A model generated the notes under the pieces. It was not told where the DNA came from. It was given only the letters and a program-made list of their open reading frames with translations, and did no database searches. Positions 23,400 through 32,716 of a stretch of 50,745 nucleotides of DNA are shown here, one piece after another; positions within the stretch are counted from its first letter, which is position 1, and each line of letters opens with the position of its first letter. The stretch is from Microbacterium schleiferi (GTDB lineage: Bacteria > Actinomycetota > Actinomycetes > Actinomycetales > Microbacteriaceae), in contig NZ_JAJGNI010000014.1 of the NCBI RefSeq assembly GCF_020781975.1, forward strand, positions 1 to 50,745, written 5' to 3'. The position numbers and the translations under genes were made by a program.

Positions 23400-25433
23400 A
23401 TGACAGGCACCTCTCGAACTGCAGCACCTTCCACAGACGCACATGAGCATGCGCATGGCTCGACACGGTGGGAGCTGTGGTTTGCGATCGCGTCCGGCGT
23501 GACGTACACGGCCGGGATGATCACGGAGTTCGCGTTGGGGATGCCCTTGCTCGGGATGCCGCTGGCGTTCTTCCTCGCCACCTACTTCTTCGGCGGGTTC
23601 TTCACCTTCCGGTCGGCGATCACCTCGACGTTGCGAGGCAAGTTCGAGGTCGATTTCCTCATGCTCGTGGCCGCGATCGGCGCCGCACTGATCGGAAAAT
23701 GGGCCGAGGGAGCGGTGCTGCTGTTCCTGTTCAGCCTGGGACACGCCCTGGAAGAGTACGCCCTGAGCCGGGCGAGCAAGTCCATCGAGGCCCTCGCGGA
23801 GCTCGCTCCTCGCACGGCGCTGGTCCGCCGCGACGGCGGGGAGCCGGTGGAGGTGCCGGTCGAGCAGATCGCGGTCGCGGACATCATCGTGATTCGCCCG
23901 AACTCACGAATCCCCTCGGACGGCTTCGTGATCTCGGGCGTCTCTGCCGTCGACCAGTCGGCGGTCACCGGCGAGTCCATCCCCGTGGAGAAGGAACCCG
24001 TCACCGATCCCGAGCGTGCGATGCGCACCATAGACACCCTGCCGGCCGCAAACCGAGTCTTCGCAGGAACCGTCAACGGATCAGGAGTGCTCGAGGTCGA
24101 GGTCACCGCCACGGCGGCCGACTCGACCCTGAGCAAAGTCGTCGAGCTCGTCCGGACCGCCGACCAGGCCACATCCCCGACCCAGCAGTTCATCGACCGG
24201 TTCCAGCGCTGGTACGTGCCCGCCGTGATCATCGGCGTCGCGGCCACCTTGCTGGTGGCGATGTTCGGGTTCGGGCAGCAGTTCAGCGACGCGTTCTATC
24301 TCTCGATGACCGTGCTCGTCGCCGCAAGTCCCTGCGCTCTCGCGATCGCCACCCCCGCAGCCGTACTCGCGGGGGTTGCCCGCGCCGCTCGCGCGGGCGT
24401 GCTCGTCAAGGGAGGCGCGCCCCTGGAGACCCTCGGCCGGGTCAAGGCGATGGCATTCGACAAGACCGGCACGCTCACCTGGGGCCTTCCCCGCGTCACC
24501 TCCGTCATCCCGGTCGACGGCGACGACGGAGCGCTGCTGATCCCGACACTGGTCGCGGTCGAAGCCCTCAGCGATCACCCTCTTGCCACAGCGATCGTCC
24601 GCGATCTCGCCGACCGCGTCTCCGAGTCCGAGCGGGTCGACGCCACAGATCTGAACGCGGTGATCGGCCGCGGTGTGCGCGCCACAATCGACGGTGAGAC
24701 GGTGGAGGTCGGCAACCTCCGCATGTTCGACGAGCAGCAGATCACCCTCCCTCCTGCGCTCGACGCGGCGTACGGACATGCCCGCGACTCCGGGCAGACG
24801 CTGATGATCGTGCGGCGCGGCGACCGGTTCCTCGGTCTCGTCGGCGTCATGGACGCCTCCCGCGCGGAGTCGGCCCAGGTGCTCGCCGCGCTGCGCGGCA
24901 CGAACGTCGGGCGGCTCGTGATGATCTCGGGCGACAATCAGCGGGTCGCTGACGCCGTCGGGCGTGAAGTCGGAGTCGACACGGCCATCGGAGAGCTGCT
25001 GCCCGAGGACAAGGTCGCCGAGATCACCCGCCTCGCCCAGTCCCACCGCCCGATCGCCATGGTCGGCGACGGGGTGAACGACGCCCCAGCGATGGCGCGC
25101 GCCGATATCGGCATCGCGATGGGCGCCGCCGGCTCCACCGTCGCGCTCGAGACCTGCGACATCGCCCTGATGAGCGACGACCTCGGGCGCGTGCCGTTCG
25201 CCGTGCGGCTCAGCCGTGCCACCAGCCGGATCATCCGCCAGAACCTGATCGCCAGCCTCGCCGTCGTCGTCTTCCTCATCATCGCCACCTTCGTCGGCCT
25301 GAACATCGGCGCCGTCGTCCTCATCCACGAGGGATCCACCCTGATCGTGGTCGGCAACGCCCTCCGGCTCCTCGCCTTCGAGCGCGGTAAGGAACACCAC
25401 GGCATCGACCACGAGGACAAGCCCGCCCTGTGA
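23400..25433 (+). CDS. P1B-4-type metal-transporting ATPase
   Basis: A 677-residue P-type ATPase. Signatures: phosphatase loop SAVTGESIPVEKE, catalytic phosphorylation site FDKTGTLTWG, nucleotide-site LSDHPLATA, hinge [22 protein letters not shown]. The metal-selecting motifs are SPC in VLVAASPCALAIATP (TM6) and HEGST in VVLIHEGSTLIVVGN (TM8), the pair that defines subclass P1B-4 (cobalt, zinc, iron export; CtpD, CoaT, PfeT). The N terminus is histidine-rich (DAHEHAHG) and there is no HMA domain. The start is placed at ATG 23400; an in-frame ATG at 23382 lies in the putative operator. Regulated by the divergent ArsR. Confidence 0.9.
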   Translation: MTGTSRTAAPSTDAHEHAHGSTRWELWFAIASGVTYTAGMITEFALGMPLLGMPLAFFLATYFFGGFFTFRSAITSTLRGKFEVDFLMLVAAIGAALIGKWAEGAVLLFLFSLGHALEEYALSRASKSIEALAELAPRTALVRRDGGEPVEVPVEQIAVADIIVIRPNSRIPSDGFVISGVSAVDQSAVTGESIPVEKEPVTDPERAMRTIDTLPAANRVFAGTVNGSGVLEVEVTATAADSTLSKVVELVRTADQATSPTQQFIDRFQRWYVPAVIIGVAATLLVAMFGFGQQFSDAFYLSMTVLVAASPCALAIATPAAVLAGVARAARAGVLVKGGAPLETLGRVKAMAFDKTGTLTWGLPRVTSVIPVDGDDGALLIPTLVAVEALSDHPLATAIVRDLADRVSESERVDATDLNAVIGRGVRATIDGETVEVGNLRMFDEQQITLPPALDAAYGHARDSGQTLMIVRRGDRFLGLVGVMDASRAESAQVLAALRGTNVGRLVMISGDNQRVADAVGREVGVDTAIGELLPEDKVAEITRLAQSHRPIAMVGDGVNDAPAMARADIGIAMGAAGSTVALETCDIALMSDDLGRVPFAVRLSRATSRIIRQNLIASLAVVVFLIIATFVGLNIGAVVLIHEGSTLIVVGNALRLLAFERGKEHHGIDHEDKPAL

Positions 25434-25437
25434 CCTG

Positions 25438-25457
25438 CGGGTCGAGCGCTCGACCCG
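25438..25457. terminator. Bidirectional terminator, 20-bp palindrome
   Basis: CGGGTCGAGC followed by GCTCGACCCG, a perfect palindrome forming an 8-bp stem, in the 40-bp gap between the convergent ATPase and ccsB genes. Confidence 0.6.
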
Positions 25458-25473
25458 TGCGGTGCGCCTGGGG

Positions 25474-26508
25474 TCAGCTCAGGCCGGAGTAGGCGTGAAG
25501 TCCTTTGAAGAACATGTTGACGACCGTGAAGTTGAAGAGCACCGCGAGGAAACCGACGATGCACAGCCACGCGGAGCGGGCACCTCGCCACCCCCGTGTG
25601 GCGCGGGCATGGATGTAGCCGGCATAGAGCACCCAGATCACGAAGGTCCAGACCTCCTTGGTGTCGAACCCCCAGTACCTTCCCCAGGAGTCATTGGCCC
25701 AGATCGCGCCGGCAACCAGTGTGAAAGTCCAGAACACGAAACCGACGATCACGAACCGGTACGCGAGAGACTCGAGCGCTCCCGAGGGCGGCAGCGTGGC
25801 CAGGACCCGCGGTCCGCTGTGTGGCGCGCCATCCGCAGGGGCGGCTGCCGTGAGGCGTTCGCGGCGGGCTTGCAGGAGCTGGGTGACCGACAGGCCGCAG
25901 GCGATCGCGAACAGTGCGGTGGCAAGGGATGCGACGAAGACGTGGATGACCAGCCACACACTTTTGAGCGGGTCCATGAGTGGGACGACGTCGACGTAGA
26001 AGGTGATGGTGGCGCCACCCAGCAGCAGCACCACCATCCCGATGAGGAACGCGCCGAGGAAGCGGAGGTCGTAGCGGCGCAACACAAGCAGGTACACCGC
26101 GACGATCAGGACGGTTCCGGTGAGCGCGAACTCGTACATGTTGGCCCACGGCACCCGTCCGGCCGCGATCCCTCGCAGGACTGTGCCGGCCAGGTGGAAC
26201 AGGAAACCGAGCATTGTCAGCGCCGTTCCGAGCCGTGCCCACAGCGGCCTCGGTTGAGAACGTGCCGGCTCCGGGCTCACCGGGCGCCGTTCCTGCCAGG
26301 CATCTGTGACCGCGGGTGCCGTCGCTGCTCCGACCAGCGCCGAGTCCCTCAGCGGCACGGCAAAGTCCCTCAGCGGCACGGCAACGGGAACGGAGCGACG
26401 AGCGAGGTCGATGGTGTACGCGATGAACGCGAGGACGTAGGTGGCGATCGCGGTCCAGACCAGCAACAGTGAGATGCCATCGAGCGTGAGCGCAGATGAT
26501 CCGGTCAT
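25474..26508 (-). CDS. ccsB: Cytochrome c biogenesis protein CcsB (ResC type)
   Basis: A 344-residue integral membrane haem-handling protein of System II. The tryptophan-rich haem motif appears as WANDSWGRYWGFDTKEVW, and conserved histidines occur in GFLFHLAGTVLRG, VWLVIHVFVAS and NMFFKGLHAYSG. About eight membrane segments. With ResB it forms the synthetase that attaches haem to CXXCH of exported apocytochromes. It is the last gene of the long minus-strand run; a 21-bp tandem duplication after the first membrane segment yields VAVPLRD-FAVPLRD. Its usual partner resB lies about 4 kb upstream in the same run. Confidence 0.88.
   Translation of the reverse strand: MTGSSALTLDGISLLLVWTAIATYVLAFIAYTIDLARRSVPVAVPLRDFAVPLRDSALVGAATAPAVTDAWQERRPVSPEPARSQPRPLWARLGTALTMLGFLFHLAGTVLRGIAAGRVPWANMYEFALTGTVLIVAVYLLVLRRYDLRFLGAFLIGMVVLLLGGATITFYVDVVPLMDPLKSVWLVIHVFVASLATALFAIACGLSVTQLLQARRERLTAAAPADGAPHSGPRVLATLPPSGALESLAYRFVIVGFVFWTFTLVAGAIWANDSWGRYWGFDTKEVWTFVIWVLYAGYIHARATRGWRGARSAWLCIVGFLAVLFNFTVVNMFFKGLHAYSGLS
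26344..26385. repeat. 21-bp tandem duplication inside ccsB
   Basis: Two almost identical consecutive 21-mers beginning GTCCCTCAGCGGCACGGCAA add seven residues (AVPLRD repeat) to the cytoplasmic loop of CcsB. In-frame, so tolerated. Confidence 0.7.
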
Positions 26509-26542
26509 GATGTGGGGGCCTTCTTTGTCAGGGGTTTGGGCC

Positions 26543-27445
26543 TCAGCCGGCGTTCGCTTGCAGCCAGATCAGTGAGTCGACGGCGGTTTCGTCGATGTAC
26601 ACCTCGAAGTGCAGATGGTTGCCGGTGGAGCGTCCCGTGGTTCCGACCAGTCCGACCGTCTGACCGGCAGTGACGGTCTGGCCGACAGAGACCAGTCGGC
26701 TCCCGGTCTGCATATGTGGGTAGACGGTGCGGACGCGCTGACCGTTCAGGACGGACTCGATCATGACGGTGACGCCGTAGGCGCCATAGCCATCCTGCGA
26801 GACGCTGACGACACCGCCTAGGGACGCGTAGACCGGGGTGCCACCGGCGGCGGCCATGTCGGTGCCCATATGCGCACCGCCGCGGTCGCCGAACCGGTCG
26901 GTCACGGTGAACGGGCCGCCTACCGGCCACCGCACGATGCCGCTGCCGGGGGTGACCATGCTGTAGTCGAACGGCACCAACGCCACGCGCTCCGAAGCGC
27001 GAGCACGAGACGCGGCGGCCTCCGCCGCCTCCCTCCGGTCGATCTCCTCCGGGGTCGTAGCCGAGTAGCTGTCGCGCGTGAGCTGTGTCTGCGTCGCGTC
27101 GGACGCCACGATGAGAGACTGCGCGTCTTCCGAGGCGACCCGCTGCATTGTCGGTGGCAGGGGGTCTGTAGACCGCCAGGCGCCGTATGCGGGCAACGCC
27201 ACGGTCGTGATCAGTCCGCTGACAATAGCGAGCGCAGTCAGTCTCCGCACCGGATGGATCGTCCGGGGACCGCGCGATGGCGCTGCCGCGACGGCCGGCC
27301 GCGGGGTGGGGTCCACGATCGTGCGCGACGGGGAGCCTTCTTGCCGGAGACTGCGACGTGTGGGGAACGCGCGAGGCTGGTCGCTCGACGGTTCTCCACC
27401 TGGCGGGCTGGACCAGGCCTCCGCGACGGGTCTTGGTGCTCTCAT
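26543..27445 (-). CDS. M23-family (LytM) metallopeptidase, membrane-anchored
   Basis: A 300-residue peptidoglycan endopeptidase of family M23. After a proline-rich cytoplasmic N terminus comes one membrane segment (LTALAIVSGLITTVALPAYGAW, near residue 70), a short coiled region (EEIDRREAAEAAASRARASE) and the LytM domain at the C terminus. Zinc ligands: His and Asp in GAHMGTDMA, and HLHFEVY; a further catalytic His is in YPHMQTGS. It cleaves cross-links in peptidoglycan or is a degenerate activator. ATGA overlap with lnt upstream. Position among copper and cytochrome genes is unexplained. Confidence 0.86.
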   Translation of the reverse strand: MRAPRPVAEAWSSPPGGEPSSDQPRAFPTRRSLRQEGSPSRTIVDPTPRPAVAAAPSRGPRTIHPVRRLTALAIVSGLITTVALPAYGAWRSTDPLPPTMQRVASEDAQSLIVASDATQTQLTRDSYSATTPEEIDRREAAEAAASRARASERVALVPFDYSMVTPGSGIVRWPVGGPFTVTDRFGDRGGAHMGTDMAAAGGTPVYASLGGVVSVSQDGYGAYGVTVMIESVLNGQRVRTVYPHMQTGSRLVSVGQTVTAGQTVGLVGTTGRSTGNHLHFEVYIDETAVDSLIWLQANAG

Positions 27446-29055
27446 AGCGGTGTCGACCTCCGTGGTTCGGCGTGCTTACGCGGGATGAGGGGCCGGACGC
27501 GGTCCTGGATCCCGAGCCCGATGAGGGTGATGGCCGCGAGGACGGGGACCAACCCGGTCAGCCACGGCCCGATGAACACGGCTGCGGTGAGCCCGGTGCG
27601 CAATGGAATCGTGCTGATCTCCGCGGCCGTGGTGTCGACGCCGACGCTGTCGGTCGTGCCGCCGCCGGGCGCGATGACTTCGCTGGTGCCCACGGTGGAG
27701 ACGTTGACCACAGTCCGGCCGGTTTCGATGGCGCGCATTCTCGCGAAGGCGAGCTGTTGCAGGTTCTCGTCGGTCCCTCGGAAGTCGGCGTTGTTGGTCT
27801 GGAACACGTAGAGTTCCGCGCCGGCGCGGGCACCGTCCCAGATCACCTGGTCGTAGATGACGTCAAAGCAGATCGCCAGCCCGACGCCGACGTCGTTCAC
27901 GGTGACGATCGGCGGGTTGCTGCCGGGGGTGTACTCCCGCTGGATCAGCCCGACGAGGTCCGGGGCGATGCGTTCATACAGCCAACGGTCGGGTACGTAT
28001 TCGCCGAACGGAACCGGGTTCACCTTGTCGTGCCACTGGCGGGCATCGACATCGGCTGTCCACAGCAGCGACGTGTTGAACACGTCCGCACCGCGGGTGG
28101 TGGCCGCGTTCATCAGCAGTGGCGCCCCCGCCTCGGCCACGACACGGTCCAGCCGAGTCGCGACCGTGGGTGTCCGCAGGGGGTCAGCATCCACGCTGCC
28201 TTCCGGCCACACCAGCAGGTCCATCTGCTGTCCGAGCAGCGGTCGGGAGGCGGCTGCCTGCACGTCGAGCATTTCGCCGGGCGCCTTGGTGTCGAAGTAG
28301 CCGGCGGGGCCATTGCCCTGAACCCACCCGACCCGAAGCGTCCCAGCGTCAGTGGTGGGAAATTGCGGGGTTCCGACGAGGACGAGTGTAAGGATCGCGG
28401 CGGGGATGATCCCGCGCAAGAACCGAATGCCGCCCGCGCGAACCCATTGCAGAATGCCCGCGCACAGGGCCACGATCAGCAGACTCAGTCCCGTCACTCC
28501 GGTCCATGAGACGGCCTGAACCAGGGGGCCATCGACCTGTGTCATACCAATCCGCAGCCAGGGGAATCCACCGTAGGGCCACGACCCCATCACGACTTCA
28601 CGCGTGGCCCAGAGCCCGCCGATCAGCAGCGGCACGGCGATCAGCTGCACAGCCCCACGCGATCGATACCGCTCCGTCCACCGGTAGGCGAGGGTGATCG
28701 GGATGGCCCCGGCACCGAACAGCACGGCCTGCAGGCTGGCGAGAGCCACCCAGGGCACCGGGCCAAGGAACTGCCCGACCCAGACCAGATGGGTGAAGAA
28801 GAACACGACGCCGAAAACCGTGCCGACGAGGAATGCGGTGAGGGCGCTGCGGCCGATCAGGCTAACCAGCGACATCGTGACTGCCACCAGCGCCAACGGC
28901 CACCACCCGATCGCCGGAGTGGCCAGATCCAGCACGAACCCGCCAGCGCCAGCCACCGCAATCGCTGCCCACAATGGCAGCCGTGCCGTGCGACCCAGAG
29001 GGGGCGCGGTGGTCGTTTCCGGCGGAAACGCGGTGGCGAGAGTGGTCGTGGCCAT
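27442..29055 (-). CDS. lnt: Apolipoprotein N-acyltransferase
   Basis: A 537-residue membrane enzyme that adds a third acyl chain to the N terminus of lipoproteins. About six N-terminal membrane segments precede a periplasmic nitrilase-like domain. Catalytic triad: Glu in LLVWPEGSVDAD, Lys in DKVNPVPFGEYVP and Cys in GLAICFDVIYD; a final membrane segment follows (VLAAITLIGLGI). Length is typical. The start overlaps ctaG by one base (TGATG) and the end overlaps the M23 gene by four. Accessory Lnt copies within metal islands are known in some Gram-positive bacteria. By context it may act on the copper-associated lipoproteins of this island. Confidence 0.9.
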   Translation of the reverse strand: MATTTLATAFPPETTTAPPLGRTARLPLWAAIAVAGAGGFVLDLATPAIGWWPLALVAVTMSLVSLIGRSALTAFLVGTVFGVVFFFTHLVWVGQFLGPVPWVALASLQAVLFGAGAIPITLAYRWTERYRSRGAVQLIAVPLLIGGLWATREVVMGSWPYGGFPWLRIGMTQVDGPLVQAVSWTGVTGLSLLIVALCAGILQWVRAGGIRFLRGIIPAAILTLVLVGTPQFPTTDAGTLRVGWVQGNGPAGYFDTKAPGEMLDVQAAASRPLLGQQMDLLVWPEGSVDADPLRTPTVATRLDRVVAEAGAPLLMNAATTRGADVFNTSLLWTADVDARQWHDKVNPVPFGEYVPDRWLYERIAPDLVGLIQREYTPGSNPPIVTVNDVGVGLAICFDVIYDQVIWDGARAGAELYVFQTNNADFRGTDENLQQLAFARMRAIETGRTVVNVSTVGTSEVIAPGGGTTDSVGVDTTAAEISTIPLRTGLTAAVFIGPWLTGLVPVLAAITLIGLGIQDRVRPLIPRKHAEPRRSTPL

Positions 29056-29996
29056 CAGCTGCTGTCCTTTTGACGAAGCGTGTCGAGGTAGGCGTTGTAG
29101 GCGTCGAGTTCGGGGTCGCCATGGGTGTCGGCGTAGCGGGCGGCAGCGGCATCCCGGGCGGTGTCATCGCGGAACCAGCGGTGCATGACGAAGATCAGCA
29201 TCAGCAGGGTCGGCGCTTCTCCGTATGACCAGGCCAGGCCGCCGGCGAGACGCTGGTCCTCGATCGGATCGATGCCCAGCGCCAGCGTGGGCGCGGCGAA
29301 CGCGTCGACGAGCAGAGTGGTCGCCACCATCAGGAACACCCCGAAGAACGCATGCAGGGCGGCCTCGGCGAACACGTCCAGCGCGCGACCGCCATGGCTG
29401 AGTCGCACCGGCAGTGGGTCGGCGGAGAGCACCGGGATGGTGAACAGGATCCCGGCCACCAGGAACCCGACCTCGAGGCCCACGTGTCCCCCGGGTGCTT
29501 GGAGGATGCGGTCGGCGGCATCGGCGAGGTACAGCCCGTAGAACGCGAACAGGTACAGCGGAAGCGCCACCCAGGGGCTCAGTGCCCACCGCGCGACGCG
29601 GCTGCGCAGTCCCGCGTGTGCTATGCGGAGCATGAGCCGGCCGAGCCCGTGGTGGGGTGTGGCTCGAAGCAGGAGTGTGCCCGGGGATCCGAGCACCAGC
29701 AGCGGGGGGATGGCCATCATGAGGGTCAGCTGCTGAAACATGAACACCGAGAACAGTGCGTACCCATATGCCTCCACACCCAGACCGGTGACCGCAGCCA
29801 GAGCAACGCAACCGAGCAAGAAGCTGACCGTGCGCCACACCGGCCACCGCCGCCGGCCGATCCACAGTCGGATCGCGCCGGCGAGGTAGGCGGCAGCAAG
29901 CACGGCGGCGACCAGCGGCAGCAGCGGGAACGGCAACGGCGCGGGGCTGAGCAAGCTGAGCAAAGTCGGCGGCGTGCCAGGGATCCAGTCGTTCAC
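29055..29996 (-). CDS. ctaG: Cytochrome c oxidase assembly protein CtaG (caa3 type)
   Basis: A 313-residue membrane protein of the CtaG_caa3 family, needed in Bacillus-type bacteria for formation of the copper centre of caa3 oxidase. Recognisable segments are FMFQQLTLMMAIPPLLVLGSPGTLLLRA, LPLYLFAFYGLYL and the late ALHAFFGVFLMVATTLLV; the end YADTHGDPELDAYNAYLDTL is also typical. Histidines in the membrane segments may bind copper. The open frame extends to 30140 across the zinc-ribbon gene, so the start is placed at GTG 29996; no clear ribosome-binding site is visible, so the exact start is uncertain. Confidence 0.82.
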   Translation of the reverse strand: MNDWIPGTPPTLLSLLSPAPLPFPLLPLVAAVLAAAYLAGAIRLWIGRRRWPVWRTVSFLLGCVALAAVTGLGVEAYGYALFSVFMFQQLTLMMAIPPLLVLGSPGTLLLRATPHHGLGRLMLRIAHAGLRSRVARWALSPWVALPLYLFAFYGLYLADAADRILQAPGGHVGLEVGFLVAGILFTIPVLSADPLPVRLSHGGRALDVFAEAALHAFFGVFLMVATTLLVDAFAAPTLALGIDPIEDQRLAGGLAWSYGEAPTLLMLIFVMHRWFRDDTARDAAAARYADTHGDPELDAYNAYLDTLRQKDSS

Positions 29997-30018
29997 GATG
30001 TCATGTCTGGTCAGGCGA

Positions 30019-30279
30019 TCAGAAGTCGAACAGCTCTCCCAGGAGCCCGTCGCGGCGACGACGCCCGTTCCGGCCCTGGTGCGAGTCGCCCCTGTCGTGG
30101 CGGATATCACGGGTACCGGGTTCCGGATATCGCGGGGCACGAGTGTCGGTGGCCCGGTCGAGGATCTTGTCCAGTTCGCCGCGGTCCAGCCAGACGCCGC
30201 GACACCCGGGGCAGTAGTCGATCTCGACGCCGGCGCGCTCGCTCACCAGCAGCAGAGTGTCATCAACGGGGCATTTCAT
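30019..30279 (-). CDS. Zinc-ribbon protein (zf-TFIIB family)
   Basis: An 86-residue protein with a zf-TFIIB-type ribbon. Cysteines occur at positions 3 (MKCPVDD), 23 and 26 (DYCPGCRGVWLDRGELDKIL); the first half lacks the usual CPxC pair, having only one cysteine. A basic, glycine/arginine-rich tail follows (GRNGRRRRDGLL). It overlaps the end of resB by four bases (ATGA), which indicates coupled translation. Small zf-TFIIB proteins are widespread but functionally uncharacterised; one in a cytochrome maturation set is noteworthy. Confidence 0.7.
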   Translation of the reverse strand: MKCPVDDTLLLVSERAGVEIDYCPGCRGVWLDRGELDKILDRATDTRAPRYPEPGTRDIRHDRGDSHQGRNGRRRRDGLLGELFDF

Positions 30280-31968
30280 CGGGTCTCTCCTTCGGGGTTC
30301 GCGCCGCGCGCGCGGTTCAGAGCGGCGGCGTGGTCGTTCGCGATATCACGGACGGCCGTGTGGAGCGTGGGGTCTTCGCCGCGGGCGAGGCCCGCGTATT
30401 CGAGGTGTACGCCCGCGGGGACGGTTCGGGCTTTGACCCAGATGCGTCGGCGGGGCACGAACAGAGCGGCGAACAGTCCCGCCATGGCGAGAATCGCAAA
30501 GGCGAGCACCCATCCGCTGGTGGGATCGTGCTGGATCTGCAGGGACGCGAACCGTTTCACCGGCTCCTGCTCGGACGCTGCCTCCCAGGTGATCGTGCCC
30601 CACCCGTTGGGCAGGTTGACGGTGGCGCCGGGGGTGAGCTCGAGGGAGTCCAGCCCCGTGTCGCCGCCGGTGTGCTGGGTGAGTCCGTCGACCTCGAGGG
30701 TGTACACCGACCGGGGTGTGCCGTCATCGATGCCGAGGTCTCCGCTGAACACGTTGAGAGTGAGCACCGGGTTGACCACGTCCGGGTAAACGGAAGTGAA
30801 CGCTCCGGAGGGAAGCACACCCTGAGTGGGGTAGAAGAAGCCGACCAGCCCAAGCTGCTCGGGAAGCCCGTCCGGAATCTTGATGATCCCGAGCGATGTC
30901 ATGTTCGAGTCCTGCGGCAGGAACGGCTGCGATTCGCTCCACACGACCTCTCCTGCGGCGTCACGGACGGTGAGGGGTGGGGGCGTAGCCGTTGCCGAGC
31001 AGGTAGATGCGGTCACCGGCGACGGTGATCGGATAGTTCACGATCACGCTCTCGGTCCGGTCGTCCCGACCGGAGCTGCGGATCGTGACGTCGGCGGAGA
31101 AGTCACCCGCTTGCCCGGCACCGGGCATGCCGGGCAGCTGATAAGAGACCCGGAAGTCGTCGAGGGTGATCGAGTACGGGGCCAAGCGGGTGCCGTCGAT
31201 GAAGCGGCCGGGGTTGAAGGAGGAATAGTCGCTGAGCGCGTTGACGAACGTCGTGCCCTCCACCACGACCCGCTGGCCGGTGTAGGCGAACCCGCCGCCG
31301 ATCGCGACCGAGACGAGCACCCCGACCAGAGCGATGTGGAAGACCAGATTGCCGGTCTCCCGCAGATACCCCCTCTCGGCCGAGACCGAAGCCCACCCCG
31401 GCTCGTCGTAACGGTGGACTCGGTAACCGGCTCGACGCAGCTGGTGCTGCGCTAGCCGTACCGCATCCCCGGCCGGATCCGCAGTGGCTTCGTCGGTCGC
31501 GATCATCGTCTCCTGATAGTCGACCAGGCGGGACAGTCGTGCGGGAGTGCGCGGCGGCACGGACCGGAGCGCCTTGTAGTGGTGCTTGGCCCGGGGGATG
31601 ACGCAGCCGATGAGGGATGCGAACAGCAGCAGGTAGATCGCGGAGAACCAGGGGGACGAGTACACATCGAACAGGCCGACCGCGTCGGCAAGGGGGAACA
31701 CGTCAGGGTTGTCGCGCTGCCACTGGGTGACCCCGTTGGGGTCGGCGGTGCGCTGCGGGAACAGCGACCCGGGGACGGCGGCGATCGCGAGGAACAGCAG
31801 CAGCACCAGGGCGGTGCGCATGCTGGTCAGCTGCCTCCACGCCCACCGGGCCCAGCCGCCCACACCGAGGGCAGGACCGTTGATCTCGGACGGGGCGTCG
31901 GAGTCGCGGTGATCAGCGGGGCGCAGCGGGTCGACAACCGTGCCGGTCTCAGAGCGGGACGGGGACAT
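30276..31968 (-). pseudogene. resB: Cytochrome c biogenesis protein ResB, frameshifted
   Basis: System II partner of CcsB. The first frame (31968 to 30961) covers SMRTALVLLLFLAIAAVPGS, the haem-chaperone membrane helices, and YAPTPHRP then stop; the second (31016 to 30276) resumes at LTVRDAAGEVVWSESQPFLP and runs through NGWGTITWEAASEQEPVKRF to the last membrane segment and the stop. Family proteins read YAPTLTVRD here. Removing one base from the C run (plus strand G run at 30974-30977) restores a single 563-residue frame, exactly 564 codons. The gene overlaps ccdA by 20 bp and the zinc-ribbon gene by four. Either a recent inactivation or a sequencing error. Confidence 0.85.
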
Positions 31969-32716
31969 TGATCACCACCTGCTGCAGAGCGGACATCAGC
32001 ATGGTCCACAACCCGGTCACCATGAGAACCCCGAGCAACACCAGCAGGACGCCACCGATGATGTTCAGGGCGCGGATGTGGCGACGCAGAAGCGACACCG
32101 AGCGCGAAGCCCACCCCCAGCCCATAGCGAGCAGGAGGAACGGGAGACCCAGCCCGAGCGAGTAGGCAAGACCAAGCAGGCCGGCTCGGGTGGGATCGCC
32201 GAGGTTCCATGACATCGACAGGATCGCCGCGAGCGTCGGACCGATACAGGGGGTCCACCCCACTCCGAGCGCAAACCCGAGAAGCGGGGCGCCGATCAGG
32301 CCGGCGCGGCTCTGGATCCGAGGACGGAGGCTACGTTGGGCGATACCGAAGAACCCGATGAACACCAGGCCGAGGACGATCACAACCGCCCCCAGGAGTC
32401 GGGTGAGGATGTTGGCGTACTGCAGCAGCAGGAGCCCGAACGTGCCGCCCAGGATCGTCACGGTGACGAAGACCACCGTGAACCCGGCGATGAACAGGCC
32501 CACGCCGAGCAGCAGGCGGGTGCGCTCCGCCCTTACCGTCGACCCGGTCCCGGCGGCACCCGGGTTGCTGCCGGCGGCGCCGCCGAGGTAGCCGAGGTAG
32601 CCGGGCACCAGAGGCAGCACGCAAGGGGAGATGAACGAGACCAGGCCTGCGAGGGCCGCGATCGGGATCGCGATCCACAGAGCACCGTCGACGACCAGAG
32701 GCCCGGGGTTGATCAC
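31949..32716 (-). CDS. ccdA: Cytochrome c biogenesis / thiol-disulfide transporter CcdA
   Basis: A 255-residue DsbD-core membrane protein with six segments that carries electrons from cytoplasmic thioredoxin to extracytoplasmic thiol proteins. The two reactive cysteines sit in [20 protein letters not shown] and [14 protein letters not shown]. The start is GTG 32716, overlapping the tlpA-like stop by four bases (GTGA); the longer open frame upstream lies antisense-like in that gene. It would reduce the TlpA-like lipoprotein and possibly DsbA. Confidence 0.9.
   Translation of the reverse strand: MINPGPLVVDGALWIAIPIAALAGLVSFISPCVLPLVPGYLGYLGGAAGSNPGAAGTGSTVRAERTRLLLGVGLFIAGFTVVFVTVTILGGTFGLLLLQYANILTRLLGAVVIVLGLVFIGFFGIAQRSLRPRIQSRAGLIGAPLLGFALGVGWTPCIGPTLAAILSMSWNLGDPTRAGLLGLAYSLGLGLPFLLLAMGWGWASRSVSLLRRHIRALNIIGGVLLVLLGVLMVTGLWTMLMSALQQVVINVPVPL

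Noticed and set aside
24081..25412. 443-residue minus-strand open frame
   Set aside because: Antisense to the P1B-4 ATPase; no recognisable motifs.
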